64,000 bases of DNA from Nitrosomonas sp. GTDB taxonomy: Bacteria > Pseudomonadota > Gammaproteobacteria > Burkholderiales > Nitrosomonadaceae. Under the pieces are notes generated by a model. It searched no databases, was not told where the DNA came from, and worked only from the letters and a program-made list of their open reading frames with translations. Location of the stretch: NCBI GenBank assembly GCA_031316255.1, contig JALDQW010000001.1:3505485-3569484 (forward strand), read 5' to 3'. Below, one piece after another: positions 9,590-17,616 of this stretch (positions are counted from its first letter, which is position 1; the number at the start of each line of letters is the position of its first letter). The position numbers and the translations under genes are program-made.

Positions 9590-9655
9590 TGCATATTTAT
9601 ACCATATTGATTATATTAGCTATTTTATAAATTCAATCAACCCGAAAAACTCCCG

Positions 9656-9904
9656 ATGGCCCATCTTACAATTCGTGACTTACCCGATAAAACCGAGGAA
9701 TTATTGCGCATTCGCGCAGAACATGCCGGTATTTCGTTAGAAGCTTATATTTGCCATATTCTGCAAAAAGCATCATTGACTCCTGAAGGTGAAACAGTCG
9801 ACATTGCACAAATTGCAGAGAAGTATTTCGGCGCCAGATACGGTATTGAACTCGCATTACCTGAACGCAAGACACGGCGTTCATCCATTGATTTTATCGA
9901 GTGA
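9656..9904 (+). CDS. FitA-like ribbon-helix-helix antitoxin
   Basis: An 82-residue protein starting MAHLTIRDLPDKTEELLRIR, the Arc/FitA ribbon-helix-helix pattern (strand plus helix at about residues 1-40). It should bind DNA and neutralise the PIN toxin through its C-terminal tail. Its last codons overlap the toxin start (GTGA), typical of translationally coupled toxin-antitoxin pairs. The AT-rich 65 bp upstream probably holds the autoregulated promoter. Confidence 0.88.
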   Translation: MAHLTIRDLPDKTEELLRIRAEHAGISLEAYICHILQKASLTPEGETVDIAQIAEKYFGARYGIELALPERKTRRSSIDFIE

Positions 9905-10317
9905 TTATCCTGGATACCAACATCATCTCCGAGCTGATGCGCGAGCAACCGGAAATAAAAGTCAAACACTGGATTAGCAAACAAAACTCAATCCATCTGG
10001 GCATCTCAACGGCTACCGTCGCAGAAATCCAAAGAGGACTGATGCGCCTGCCAACAGGTAAACGCCGCACACAGTTGACTACCAGTTTCGAGGCATTCCT
10101 TACAGAAGCGTTTAATGGCAGAATTTTTCCATTTGACGAAGAAGCCGCTTATCACTATGGCCAAATCGCTGCACAATGTGAAATGCAAGGTATCAACACA
10201 GATGCGGTAGATTTGATGATCGCAGCCATAGCAAAAACCCATCAAGCTGCAATTGCCACCCGTAACGTCAAGGATTTTAATGGTTGCGGTATTGAAATCA
10301 TTAACCCCTGGTTATAA
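9901..10317 (+). CDS. FitB/VapC-like PIN-domain ribonuclease toxin
   Basis: A 138-residue PIN-domain protein. The first acidic residue is in ILDTNIISE (Asp5), the conserved Glu is in ATVAEIQRGL, and the later acidic group is in NTDAVDLMIAA. The GTG start at 9901 overlaps the antitoxin stop. PIN toxins cleave RNA such as tRNA or mRNA. The pair lies between an insertion sequence and the DGR cassette and may help stabilise this accessory region. Confidence 0.9.
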   Translation: MIILDTNIISELMREQPEIKVKHWISKQNSIHLGISTATVAEIQRGLMRLPTGKRRTQLTTSFEAFLTEAFNGRIFPFDEEAAYHYGQIAAQCEMQGINTDAVDLMIAAIAKTHQAAIATRNVKDFNGCGIEIINPWL

Positions 10318-10431
10318 ATTTCAACACCATTACCATAAAAGTAGTATAGCCAAATACACCAAAGTTGGTTTAAAAATAGTGTGCCGTAACATTCACCCCA
10401 AACAGAAAACAGCAGGAGCTGCGCCCCTGCA

Positions 10432-10474
10432 CCCCGCAAAGGGCAAAAGCGCAAAGATCAAAGATCAAAAAGCC
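10432..10474 (-). promoter_or_regulatory. conserved element downstream of variable repeat 2
   Basis: This 43-bp stretch directly follows the variable repeat (in coding sense) and matches 13346-13388 behind the other variable repeat at 41 of 43 positions. It is not present behind the template repeat. Its position fits the initiation-of-mutagenic-homing side of a DGR target, where sequences past the variable repeat are needed for homing. It also contains the target gene's stop codon. Confidence 0.6.
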
Positions 10475-11478
10475 CTGGCGATACGAAAGCCGACGCTGAC
10501 GTCCGCATTATCGGTGCCGCTCCTGTAACGGTACGCCGACCGCAGGAACTGTGGATCGTTGCTCCACGACCCGCCCCGAACCACCCGGCGATCACAATCG
10601 CCGCCATCGGCCTCCAGCCAGACGGAACCGTCACGCGGTGCGTTATTGTAGTTTTCATGCCAGCAGTCCTGCGTCCATTCCCAGGCATTACCAAGCATAT
10701 CGAACAGCCCGAAATGGTTTTCCCCGAAACTGCCCATCGGTGCGGTATACACATGCACATCGTTGCACTCGGCCAGAGTCCACCCGGAATCGGCAATCAT
10801 CTTGCCTTCCTGGCCTAGGCCATTGGCATAATCGCATTGCAAATCGTCCCGGTAAAACCGTGCCGTGACGGTATCCGCGCGCGCGGCGTACTCCCATTCG
10901 GCTTCAGTTGGCAGGCGGTATTGTGCGCCGGTACGGCGCGACAGCCATTGTACATACGCTTGTGCATCGTCCCACGATACGCACACCACCGGATGATTGT
11001 CGGTTTGATCAAAGCCCGGATTTTTCCAATGATGCTCCGGCTGCTGCTGCCAGTTATTATTAACCCAAGCATAACAGCCCTTGCCACTCTGTTCTACAGT
11101 CGTCATGTATGGTTCCCCCTGATGATAATCCGTATCCTCGACAAACTGTCGGAACTGGCCGACGGTAACTTCGCATCGGCTGATCGCAAACGGTTTGGAA
11201 ATGGTCACTTCATGTTGCGGACCTTCGGCATCAAAACGGCCGGTTTCATTGTCAGGCGATCCCATCAGAAACCGTCCCGGACGAATCGCAACCATCGTCG
11301 GTGCCTGTTCCGGCCCGGTGCGGCAGGTTTGCGCCAACGCCTGCGACGCTTTCCGGCCTTGTTCCGTGCGCTCACCGAGCGGTTCTGCAATGCGCCGTTC
11401 ATTCACGTCACCGGCCAACAACGGCCCGCATAACAAACCGGCAGTCAACATCATGATGAATTTATAGTTTTGCTGCAT
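10465..11478 (-). CDS. secreted FGE-fold protein, DGR variable protein 2
   Basis: A 337-residue protein with a Sec signal peptide (about residues 1-22, ending LLAG). A formylglycine-generating-enzyme/SUMF1-type domain at about 61-337 shows RPGRFLMGSPDNE, VCVSWDDAQAYVQWLS, YRLPTEAEWEYAAR and MLGNAWEWTQDCW. The last 39 residues are the DGR variable repeat (296-334). True FGE enzymes have two catalytic cysteines in this segment. Here the segment is RGGSWSNDPQFL with no Cys, so a ligand-binding C-type-lectin-like role is more likely than catalysis. It is the second diversified target of the DGR and would be exported to the periplasm or cell surface. Confidence 0.88.
   Translation of the reverse strand: MQQNYKFIMMLTAGLLCGPLLAGDVNERRIAEPLGERTEQGRKASQALAQTCRTGPEQAPTMVAIRPGRFLMGSPDNETGRFDAEGPQHEVTISKPFAISRCEVTVGQFRQFVEDTDYHQGEPYMTTVEQSGKGCYAWVNNNWQQQPEHHWKNPGFDQTDNHPVVCVSWDDAQAYVQWLSRRTGAQYRLPTEAEWEYAARADTVTARFYRDDLQCDYANGLGQEGKMIADSGWTLAECNDVHVYTAPMGSFGENHFGLFDMLGNAWEWTQDCWHENYNNAPRDGSVWLEADGGDCDRRVVRGGSWSNDPQFLRSAYRYRSGTDNADVSVGFRIARAF
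10475..10593 (-). repeat. DGR variable repeat 2 (VR2)
   Basis: It is 119 bp and aligns without gaps to the template repeat at 11737-11855. I count 14 differences, and every one lies where the template has A in coding sense: 9 A-to-G and 5 A-to-T. The invariant end in coding sense is GTCGGCTTTCGTATCGCCAG. Confidence 0.93.
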
Positions 11479-11521
11479 AACCCCATATTCTTATTCCATT
11501 GCCCTACCCATCACAAAGCAC

Positions 11522-11586
11522 GTAGGATGTGCCGACACCCGGAGGCGCATCGTTCCCGATTTGATGCGCCTTCCGGCACATCCTAC
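11522..11586. repeat. long imperfect palindrome (REP/MITE-like)
   Basis: The arms GTAGGATGTGCCG (11522-11534) and CGGCACATCCTAC (11574-11586) are perfect reverse complements. A second nested pair is GGCGCATC (11544-11551) and GATGCGCC (11563-11570). It lies between the DGR target gene and the template repeat. One half of the outer arm recurs at 13330-13342 next to the other target gene. Confidence 0.75.
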
Positions 11587-11692
11587 CCCTACGCATGTCC
11601 ATTGCCCTGCCACTACTCATCCATCGATTGATCTTTGGCTGCCCGTACCGGCGCAGCCAGGAGATGCCGCGTATGGGCACCCGCTTGCGCGC

Positions 11693-11716
11693 CCGGATGA
11701 TCCTTGAATCATCCGG
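11693..11716 (-). other. 9-bp perfect hairpin just past the template repeat
   Basis: CCGGATGAT and ATCATCCGG are separated by six bases. It starts 20 bp past the 3' end of the template repeat (in coding sense). It could end or stabilise the template RNA; there is no T-run, so it is not a standard terminator. Confidence 0.55.
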
Positions 11717-11736
11717 TTCCGGCATTTGCGAGCGTA

Positions 11737-11855
11737 CTGGCGATACGAAAGCCGACGTTGTTGTTCGCATTATCGGTGTTGTTCCTGTTACGGTTCGCCG
11801 ACCGCAGGTTTTGTGGATTGTTGTTCCACGACCCGCCCCGAACCACCCGGCGATC
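11737..11855 (-). repeat. DGR template repeat (TR)
   Basis: A 119-bp repeat matching both variable repeats. Read in the target-gene frame it encodes RRVVRGGSW followed by 12 asparagine (AAC/AAT-type) codons, the mark of a DGR template in which adenines are the mutable positions. Its 5' part overlaps the last 68 bp of the RT gene in a different frame. Its TR-specific 3' flank (TACGCTCGC in coding sense) differs from the flank shared by both variable repeats, as expected for IMH* versus IMH. Confidence 0.93.
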
Positions 11856-12927
11856 GTCCAGCGGTATCCCCTTTACCAAAGTATACCTGTCCAAGGATTG
11901 CTTTGCACAGTCCTTTGCTGTCCGCCTGACGGGCATGCCCGAGCCAGCCGGCGACATGCGGTTTGATTTCTGCCAGCGTCATGCGATGCTCACCATATGC
12001 TTTGGCCAGATGTTTCAACTTGCGGCGAAAGCGGTAACCACTGCCGCGTCCAAGCCGTGTCACTTGTGGAAATACGCGATAACCCAACACATCCAGGCCA
12101 CAGGAAACCGGCACCAGTATTTTCTTGCGCGGATGAATGCCAATACGTTCTTGTGTCAGAAATTGCTCGATGGCTGCGCACCATTGCCAAAGCTGTTGTT
12201 TGCTGTCACCGAGGATGATCATGTCATCCACATAGCGCAGATAGGCGGGAATTTGCAGTACTTCCTTGACGGTGTGATCCAGATCGTTCAGGTACACATT
12301 CCCCAAAAACTGACTGGTCAGATTACCCAGCGGCAGACCGACGTTGCGCTCCATCAAATCCAGCAGCGTGTCATCGGGCGCTCTGACAACCGCAGGCCGC
12401 TGCGGCCACGGGCTGGAATCGATAATCACATCGAACAGCCACAACACGTCAGGATCGGCAATCAACCGGGCGATTTTTTGCTTGAGGATGCGGTGATCGA
12501 TGCTGTCAAAATAACGACTGATGTCGATTTTCAACGCATACGGGTAACAATTCGCCCATTCACGGTATTGCCGGACAGCCGCATGTACACCCTTGTTTTT
12601 GCGGCTCGCGTAACTGTCGGTAATGAATTGGCGATCCAGTTCCGGCTCCACCTGGTTCATGAGCGCATGCTGCACCACCCGGTCGCGAAACGGCGCGGCT
12701 GAAATCAACCGCACCTTCCTGTCCTGCACCTGAAATTGCCGGAATTTACCTGGCCGGTAGGTTTTCTGCTGCAACTGCTCGCGAATATCGCTCAGTTCAT
12801 ATTCCAGATCAAAACCAAACTTCTGGACTTCAATCTGGGCGCGCTTGCCGCGCCGTGCCTTGCGGTACGCCAGCAACAGATTTTCCCAATCGAGAATGGA
12901 TTGCCAGATAGCTTTCAAGGGATTCAT
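11788..12927 (-). CDS. diversity-generating retroelement reverse transcriptase
   Basis: A 379-residue retron/group-II-like reverse transcriptase. The catalytic motif is RYVDDMIIL (residues 231-239). The motif before it is LGNLTSQ (200-206) with SQ, the DGR signature, instead of the SP of group II intron RTs. Palm and finger motifs LISAAPFRDRVVQHAL and ALKIDISRYFDSID are intact. It copies the template RNA with errors at adenines and feeds the cDNA to the variable repeats. The last 22 or so codons overlap the template repeat. It starts 19 bp behind avd. Confidence 0.95.
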   Translation of the reverse strand: MNPLKAIWQSILDWENLLLAYRKARRGKRAQIEVQKFGFDLEYELSDIREQLQQKTYRPGKFRQFQVQDRKVRLISAAPFRDRVVQHALMNQVEPELDRQFITDSYASRKNKGVHAAVRQYREWANCYPYALKIDISRYFDSIDHRILKQKIARLIADPDVLWLFDVIIDSSPWPQRPAVVRAPDDTLLDLMERNVGLPLGNLTSQFLGNVYLNDLDHTVKEVLQIPAYLRYVDDMIILGDSKQQLWQWCAAIEQFLTQERIGIHPRKKILVPVSCGLDVLGYRVFPQVTRLGRGSGYRFRRKLKHLAKAYGEHRMTLAEIKPHVAGWLGHARQADSKGLCKAILGQVYFGKGDTAGRSPGGSGRVVEQQSTKPAVGEP

Positions 12928-12946
12928 GCCATCTTCACGTTTTCAT

Positions 12947-13297
12947 TCATTTATCCGAAGATTTGCGCCAACCACCGATCTGCCGCCCCAACCCGGTTAG
13001 CCGCTCCGCGCCCTTGCCATAATTTTGATGCGATACCGATTGCAGGGTATGACTCAGCCGCCACAAATGGCGCACCACATCGAGTTGCACATTAGCAGCC
13101 TGCAGATAGGCCGCATGCGGTTTCTGGTATGTGGCCTGTATCAGATTTTCCAGTACCATCAGCAAACCGTTTTCGATACGCTCGCCTAGGGTAAAACGGC
13201 GGTTGCGCGGAAACTGATCGAGTTTCGGAATCATCCATGCCAGCAACTCATGACAGTCTTCCACAGCTCTCGGCATAGTGGTTTGTTGTTTCATCAT
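12947..13297 (-). CDS. avd: Avd-like DGR accessory protein (four-helix bundle)
   Basis: A small basic, mostly helical protein of 116 residues from the ATG at 13297, chosen because GGAGAG lies five bases upstream; a TTG at 13309 would add four residues. The IPKLDQFPRNRRFTLGERI segment is characteristic of the Avd / 23S-rRNA intervening-sequence protein family. Avd forms a pentameric barrel that binds the RT and template RNA in known DGRs. It sits directly upstream of the RT gene. Confidence 0.9.
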   Translation of the reverse strand: MMKQQTTMPRAVEDCHELLAWMIPKLDQFPRNRRFTLGERIENGLLMVLENLIQATYQKPHAAYLQAANVQLDVVRHLWRLSHTLQSVSHQNYGKGAERLTGLGRQIGGWRKSSDK

Positions 13298-13329
13298 GAC
13301 TCTCCGCAAGTTGGATTATGTTGTATCAC

Positions 13330-13342
13330 GTAGGATGTGCCG
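13330..13342. repeat. half-arm of the 11522-11586 palindrome
   Basis: GTAGGATGTGCCG, identical to the outer left arm at 11522-11534, lies between avd and the end of the first target gene. It suggests that the same repeat was once present here or that the target gene and its flank were duplicated. Confidence 0.55.
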
Positions 13343-13345
13343 AAA

Positions 13346-13388
13346 CCCCGCAAAGGGCAAAAGCACAAAGATCAAATATCAAAAAGCC
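13346..13388 (-). promoter_or_regulatory. conserved element downstream of variable repeat 1
   Basis: It matches 10432-10474 at 41 of 43 positions and is absent next to the template repeat. It is a likely part of the homing recognition region. In coding sense it opens with AGGGC and includes GCCCT about 28 bases later, a weak possible stem. Confidence 0.6.
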
Positions 13389-16300
13389 CTGGCGATACGA
13401 AAGCCGACGTTGATGACCGCATTAACGGTGTTGATCCTGACACGGTTCGCCGACCGCAGGATATGTGGATTGTTGTACCACGACCCGCCCCGAACCACCC
13501 GGCGATTACACTCACCGCCAGCAGCTTCCAGCCACGCGGAACCGTCAACTGGCGCATTATTGTAATTCTCATGCCAGCAATCCTTAACCCATTCCCACAC
13601 GTTACCAGCGGTGTCGTACAATCCAAATGCATTCGCGTTGAACGAACCCACCGGCGCGGTTTGTTTGCCATCCCATTGGCTGCCGCAGTCGTAACACACC
13701 GCATTATTTATGCCGATATCGTCGCCCCACCAGTAGCGGGTTTGTGACCCCGCCCGCGCGGCGTACTCCCATTCGGCTTCGGTCGGCAGGCGGTATTTTT
13801 TGCCGGTTTTATCGGACAACCATTTTACATACGCCTGCGCATCATCCCAGGAAACATTGATTACCGGTCGTTTGCCGCGCCCCCAGCCATTATCACTCGG
13901 CAATTTACGGTTGGTCGCCTTGGCAAACGCATCGTATTCGTCAAACGTGATTTCATATTTGCTCATTTCAAACGCATACGCAATCGTCACTTCACGTTGC
14001 GGGCTTTCTACACTCCATCTTCCAGCTTCATTATCCGGCGATCCCATCAGGAATTTTCCGGGCGGGATACGCACCATTTCAGGCTCAAACGGCAAGCGCG
14101 GTTCTGCTGGCATCCGCAACTCATCGTTGAATGCCGCACCGTACGAATTTACCCAGTGTGCCTGAATGGCATGGGGCTCCAATTCTGGCGACTCACGTAA
14201 AACCACTTCCGCACCATACGCCAACCCTTTCATGCGAAGTTTGATTCTGGCAGCCGCTTTTTCTCCGCCGGCAGGATAAATGATGGTATTGGTTTTCAGC
14301 GCTGCATCGCTGATTTCAGCGGGCTGCATAACCCGGAATTGATCTTGCAGCAGGCGCTGCTGCAACAAGTCAACAAGTGCTTGTGTATCTGATTGATACT
14401 GTAGAGTGATGTGCCATTGCGCAAAATGCAGTTCATTTCGTTGTTGTTGAATAGTGGTATACGCTTGAACGCCGTATTGAGTGATTCCCCACGAACCTAA
14501 AATCGCCACACAAAACCACAGTACCAGCGCCGGGCGAAGGATAATCCATTGATTGGCTCCGGGCATTAGTTTGTTCAGGAACCGCGGCATGTGAAAATCC
14601 AGTAACCCGAGTTTGCCATCGAGCAGGATATGCGCAAAAATCGGATCGTTCAGCGCATCGCTTTGCCGCATCATCCGTTGTTCGTCAAAACGCAGCTTGA
14701 ATTGCCGTTTGGATGGCGTGCTGAAATCCAGTTGCAATGCACCGGGCTGGTCCTCGCTGGTCAGTTGACTGAACAGACTTTGCCAGACCGTAACAACGCG
14801 CTGTTTTTCATCCGGACTGCTGTGCTGCAACAACACTTCACGCAGCCAATTGGGTAAAAATCCATGTGTCAGCCACGGTAACCGACTCAACCGGAAAAAC
14901 CGTTGCTCTCGCTGCCCGGCGGTATCCGTATCACCGGCATGACCACATAGCAGAAAGTCCAGTGCTTTGGTCAATTCCCATCCCGGTTTCGGATACACGG
15001 CGATGGTCCGTAACAACAGCAAACCCTCATTACCGAGATAATGTTTTAGTTGTTTAAACAATTCAACAAGGTCAACGCCCTGCGGTGGATGCTCATCGAG
15101 CCAGGCATCTGGATTCTCGGCGATCATCTCCGGTAGCGGCTCAGGATCGACCGGCTGTTCTCTCAGTTTGGGAGTATGACCCATCGTCAGATGACTGACC
15201 AACTGCGGCAGGCTGTCACGCGTTAATGGCAGCATTAAAAACTCGCGATCAGCCAGTAATCGGGCATGGTTTGCGTGTGCATCAAACGGATGCAACCAGA
15301 CTTTATGCTGCCACGGCTTCAAATCGGTTAACCAGGGGCGAACTTCGCCACTGTATGGATGAAACAGGATATCGGTTTCGCTGAATACCATCAGCCGTGC
15401 ATTGCCATACCGTGCCAGAACCTGTTCAAGCCGACAAGAATCGCCCGTTTCTTCATCCCAGCGTATCAATAAACGCGGATTGTCACGGAAACGATAAACA
15501 TGCACGTTCAAACCGAGCGACTTGAACCGCCCGGCCAACTCTTCCACCAGACCGGCGTGTTGATCGTGGCGGTCAAGGCTGCGCACCAGCATCACATGCT
15601 CCGGCGGTTCGCGCCGGTTGCGGTAAACCGGCTGAAAGTAGCCGCCACTGCGCGCCGTAGCTTCCACGGTTGCTGCAATGTCCATCCGGCGGGTTGGCAG
15701 ATACTGCACCGCGCGCAAATCCCGCAGCGCACGCTCAGCCTTTGCGCCACCCCATACCGGTATTAAATTGCGGTCAAAATGAAATTGATTGAACAGCTCA
15801 TCGCCGGTCGATGTCGAACGGCTGAATTTCAGCTTGCGGAAATAATTTCGGAAATAATAAACTGCAACAGGTATCCATGGCACGGTATAAAGCAGCACGA
15901 TAACCGGCCACGGGATATCATTTGGAAGTTCCTCTGGTTCAGGTTGCGTTCGGGGTAAAATCCGGTCGACGATGGGTATTTGTGGTTCTGTTGAAGCTTT
16001 AGGCTCCGGTTTTGCAGTTCCCGTTCCCGGATCATCAATTTTTTCGGGTGACTCGCCACCGTTAATTTCTGGATCATTTTTTTCCGCTGGATATTCAATG
16101 ACAAACCAAAATACTGCGGCGACAATCAGTATTCCTGCCAGCCACCAGTATTTATCCAGCCTTCGGGCGCTGTCGCGCAGGGTATTGAATACGCCTTGCT
16201 CGGTGGAAACAAGATGATTCACGGTAGCAATGCTAACCGGCTTTTTATCATTCAGGCATTGTTCGAATAGATGTGGGAAACGGGCCTGATCCTCGGGCGT

Positions 16301-16489
16301 GCGACAGAATACCGGGCGCAACAATGGCATCAATTCCCGTTCCTGCTTAGGCAGCCTGTTCTGTTGTTTTAATCGTTCCAGCAATTGAACGGCCAATAGC
16401 CATACATCGGGGCTACTGGACATGGCTGCGTCACGCAACAGCTTATCCAGTCTGGGCAGGTTCTCAGCGTAAAATTTTTCGATATCCAC
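13379..16489 (-). CDS. membrane-anchored FGE-fold protein, DGR variable protein 1
   Basis: A 1,036-residue multidomain protein. Residues 1-85 are a helical N-terminal domain I do not recognise. Hydrophobic helices lie at about 114-132, 193-213 and 648-672. The 225-640 section is soluble and alpha/beta-like (VMLVRSLDRHDQH, LMVFSETDILFHP), unassigned. Residues 803-1036 are an FGE/SUMF1-type domain (MVRIPPGKFLMGSPDN, INVSWDDAQAYVKWLS, YRLPTEAEWEYAARAG, AGNVWEWVKDCW). Residues 995-1033 are encoded by the variable repeat. The catalytic FGE cysteines are missing. It lies 14 bp behind the MoxR ATPase gene. The order suggests a membrane sensor whose lectin-like tip is diversified, coupled to the AAA+ and TIR partners. 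Confidence 0.88.
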   Translation of the reverse strand: MDIEKFYAENLPRLDKLLRDAAMSSSPDVWLLAVQLLERLKQQNRLPKQERELMPLLRPVFCRTPEDQARFPHLFEQCLNDKKPVSIATVNHLVSTEQGVFNTLRDSARRLDKYWWLAGILIVAAVFWFVIEYPAEKNDPEINGGESPEKIDDPGTGTAKPEPKASTEPQIPIVDRILPRTQPEPEELPNDIPWPVIVLLYTVPWIPVAVYYFRNYFRKLKFSRSTSTGDELFNQFHFDRNLIPVWGGAKAERALRDLRAVQYLPTRRMDIAATVEATARSGGYFQPVYRNRREPPEHVMLVRSLDRHDQHAGLVEELAGRFKSLGLNVHVYRFRDNPRLLIRWDEETGDSCRLEQVLARYGNARLMVFSETDILFHPYSGEVRPWLTDLKPWQHKVWLHPFDAHANHARLLADREFLMLPLTRDSLPQLVSHLTMGHTPKLREQPVDPEPLPEMIAENPDAWLDEHPPQGVDLVELFKQLKHYLGNEGLLLLRTIAVYPKPGWELTKALDFLLCGHAGDTDTAGQREQRFFRLSRLPWLTHGFLPNWLREVLLQHSSPDEKQRVVTVWQSLFSQLTSEDQPGALQLDFSTPSKRQFKLRFDEQRMMRQSDALNDPIFAHILLDGKLGLLDFHMPRFLNKLMPGANQWIILRPALVLWFCVAILGSWGITQYGVQAYTTIQQQRNELHFAQWHITLQYQSDTQALVDLLQQRLLQDQFRVMQPAEISDAALKTNTIIYPAGGEKAAARIKLRMKGLAYGAEVVLRESPELEPHAIQAHWVNSYGAAFNDELRMPAEPRLPFEPEMVRIPPGKFLMGSPDNEAGRWSVESPQREVTIAYAFEMSKYEITFDEYDAFAKATNRKLPSDNGWGRGKRPVINVSWDDAQAYVKWLSDKTGKKYRLPTEAEWEYAARAGSQTRYWWGDDIGINNAVCYDCGSQWDGKQTAPVGSFNANAFGLYDTAGNVWEWVKDCWHENYNNAPVDGSAWLEAAGGECNRRVVRGGSWYNNPHILRSANRVRINTVNAVINVGFRIARAF
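13389..13507 (-). repeat. DGR variable repeat 1 (VR1)
   Basis: It is 119 bp and aligns without gaps to the template repeat. I count 10 differences in the variable part, all at template adenines in coding sense: 8 A-to-T and 2 A-to-G. One further mismatch is the outermost base of the 5' end, so the true repeat may be 118 bp here. Confidence 0.92.
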
Positions 16490-16503
16490 CGATACCCGCC
16501 TGG

Positions 16504-17616
16504 TTAGCTGTTACTCGTCCGCCATTTCTCGAACAAAGCGTCAGCGCGTTTTTGGTCTTCCATATGTTTGAACAAGGTAACCTTGGCGCTGGGCAGGAAA
16601 TCGCCGATATCTTCCACTGTTGCCTGATGCAAATTTTTTGTTGGGCTATGGCGGTTATGCAACAGCCATAACCAGCTTAACAGTTCGGCAGTCGATGGAA
16701 TTTTTTGCAGCCGCATCTTGCGTAAATAGGCAAAAAAGGAAACGCTGCCCGACCAGACGCTTTTTTTAGCGTTAACCGTATTGTCATCTGATGCCGAGAT
16801 ATCGACGCCCAATCGCATTCGGATAATATCTTCAATGGTCACGGAATGATCCGTATTTTTGCGGTCAACTGTATTGCGAAACGGTGGCAATTCAAGATGG
16901 TAATATACACAGCGGCGCAAAAAAGCCTCGGGCAGTTCCCGTTCACGGTTACTGGTCATGATAACAAATGGTTTTCTAAGGACTTGCATGGGCTCCGGTT
17001 CACCCTGCAAGTTTCTTTTCAATGAAAACTTCGGATGCGAGGGTAATTCCGGAATCTCGAAACTGTATTCATTGATTTCATTCAGAATGTCATTGGGCAC
17101 TTCGCGCGGCGCTTTATCGATTTCATCGATCAACACCACCGACTGAGGTGAACCAAATTCGACTTTTCCCAGGCAAGCCGCCAATTTTTCATCGTCTTCG
17201 GAAATTTCCTCTGACCCTAAAGCACGACAGATTGCTTTTCCCATCGCATTGAAGTGCAGAAAACGGTAGGGATCGTCCGGCTGATCCGTGATATGCGCAG
17301 CATGAAAACGCCCGAGTGTGTCATAGCTGTAAAACAAGTCCCGTCCATGGGTATCGGATTTGACGGTAAATGTTAACGGTTCTCCCCAGCCAAATTCCCA
17401 GGCCACGCTATGCGCCAATTGGGATTTGCCGCAACCCGGTTCTCCGGTTAGCAATAACGGCATGCCCAACTCCCGCGCAACGTTGACCGCAGCAACCAAA
17501 CCTGGCGGCGCCACATAAAAACGGGGGTGGATAAGATCAGCTTCTGTCACGCTGCGTCCTAATTCTCCAGGGTCGCCGCGGCCGGTATAGGGTTTGGCAT
17601 CAATTGAATTATTCAT
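16504..17616 (-). CDS. MoxR-type AAA+ ATPase of the TIR/FGE conflict cassette
   Basis: A 370-residue AAA+ protein. Walker A is GEPGCGKS (58-65), Walker B is VVLIDEID (160-167), sensor 1 is MTSN (220-223), and the arginine-finger-like FLRRC is near 232-236. MoxR ATPases remodel or gate partner proteins, often with von Willebrand A partners. Here the partners are a TIR protein (8-bp overlap upstream) and a membrane FGE-fold protein (14 bp downstream). It is probably the NTP-dependent switch between sensor and effector; that role is inferred from known MoxR/TIR conflict systems. Confidence 0.88.
   Translation of the reverse strand: MNNSIDAKPYTGRGDPGELGRSVTEADLIHPRFYVAPPGLVAAVNVARELGMPLLLTGEPGCGKSQLAHSVAWEFGWGEPLTFTVKSDTHGRDLFYSYDTLGRFHAAHITDQPDDPYRFLHFNAMGKAICRALGSEEISEDDEKLAACLGKVEFGSPQSVVLIDEIDKAPREVPNDILNEINEYSFEIPELPSHPKFSLKRNLQGEPEPMQVLRKPFVIMTSNRERELPEAFLRRCVYYHLELPPFRNTVDRKNTDHSVTIEDIIRMRLGVDISASDDNTVNAKKSVWSGSVSFFAYLRKMRLQKIPSTAELLSWLWLLHNRHSPTKNLHQATVEDIGDFLPSAKVTLFKHMEDQKRADALFEKWRTSNS

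Noticed and set aside
11504-11770. Possible third variable-protein fragment next to the template
   Set aside because: The frame is a shadow of palindromic repeat and template sequence; it lacks FGE motifs such as EAEWEYAAR.
11709-11957. Asn-rich 82-codon frame across the template repeat
   Set aside because: It is the template repeat read in the target-gene frame; the 12 Asn codons mark the mutable adenines. No sign it is translated as a protein of its own.
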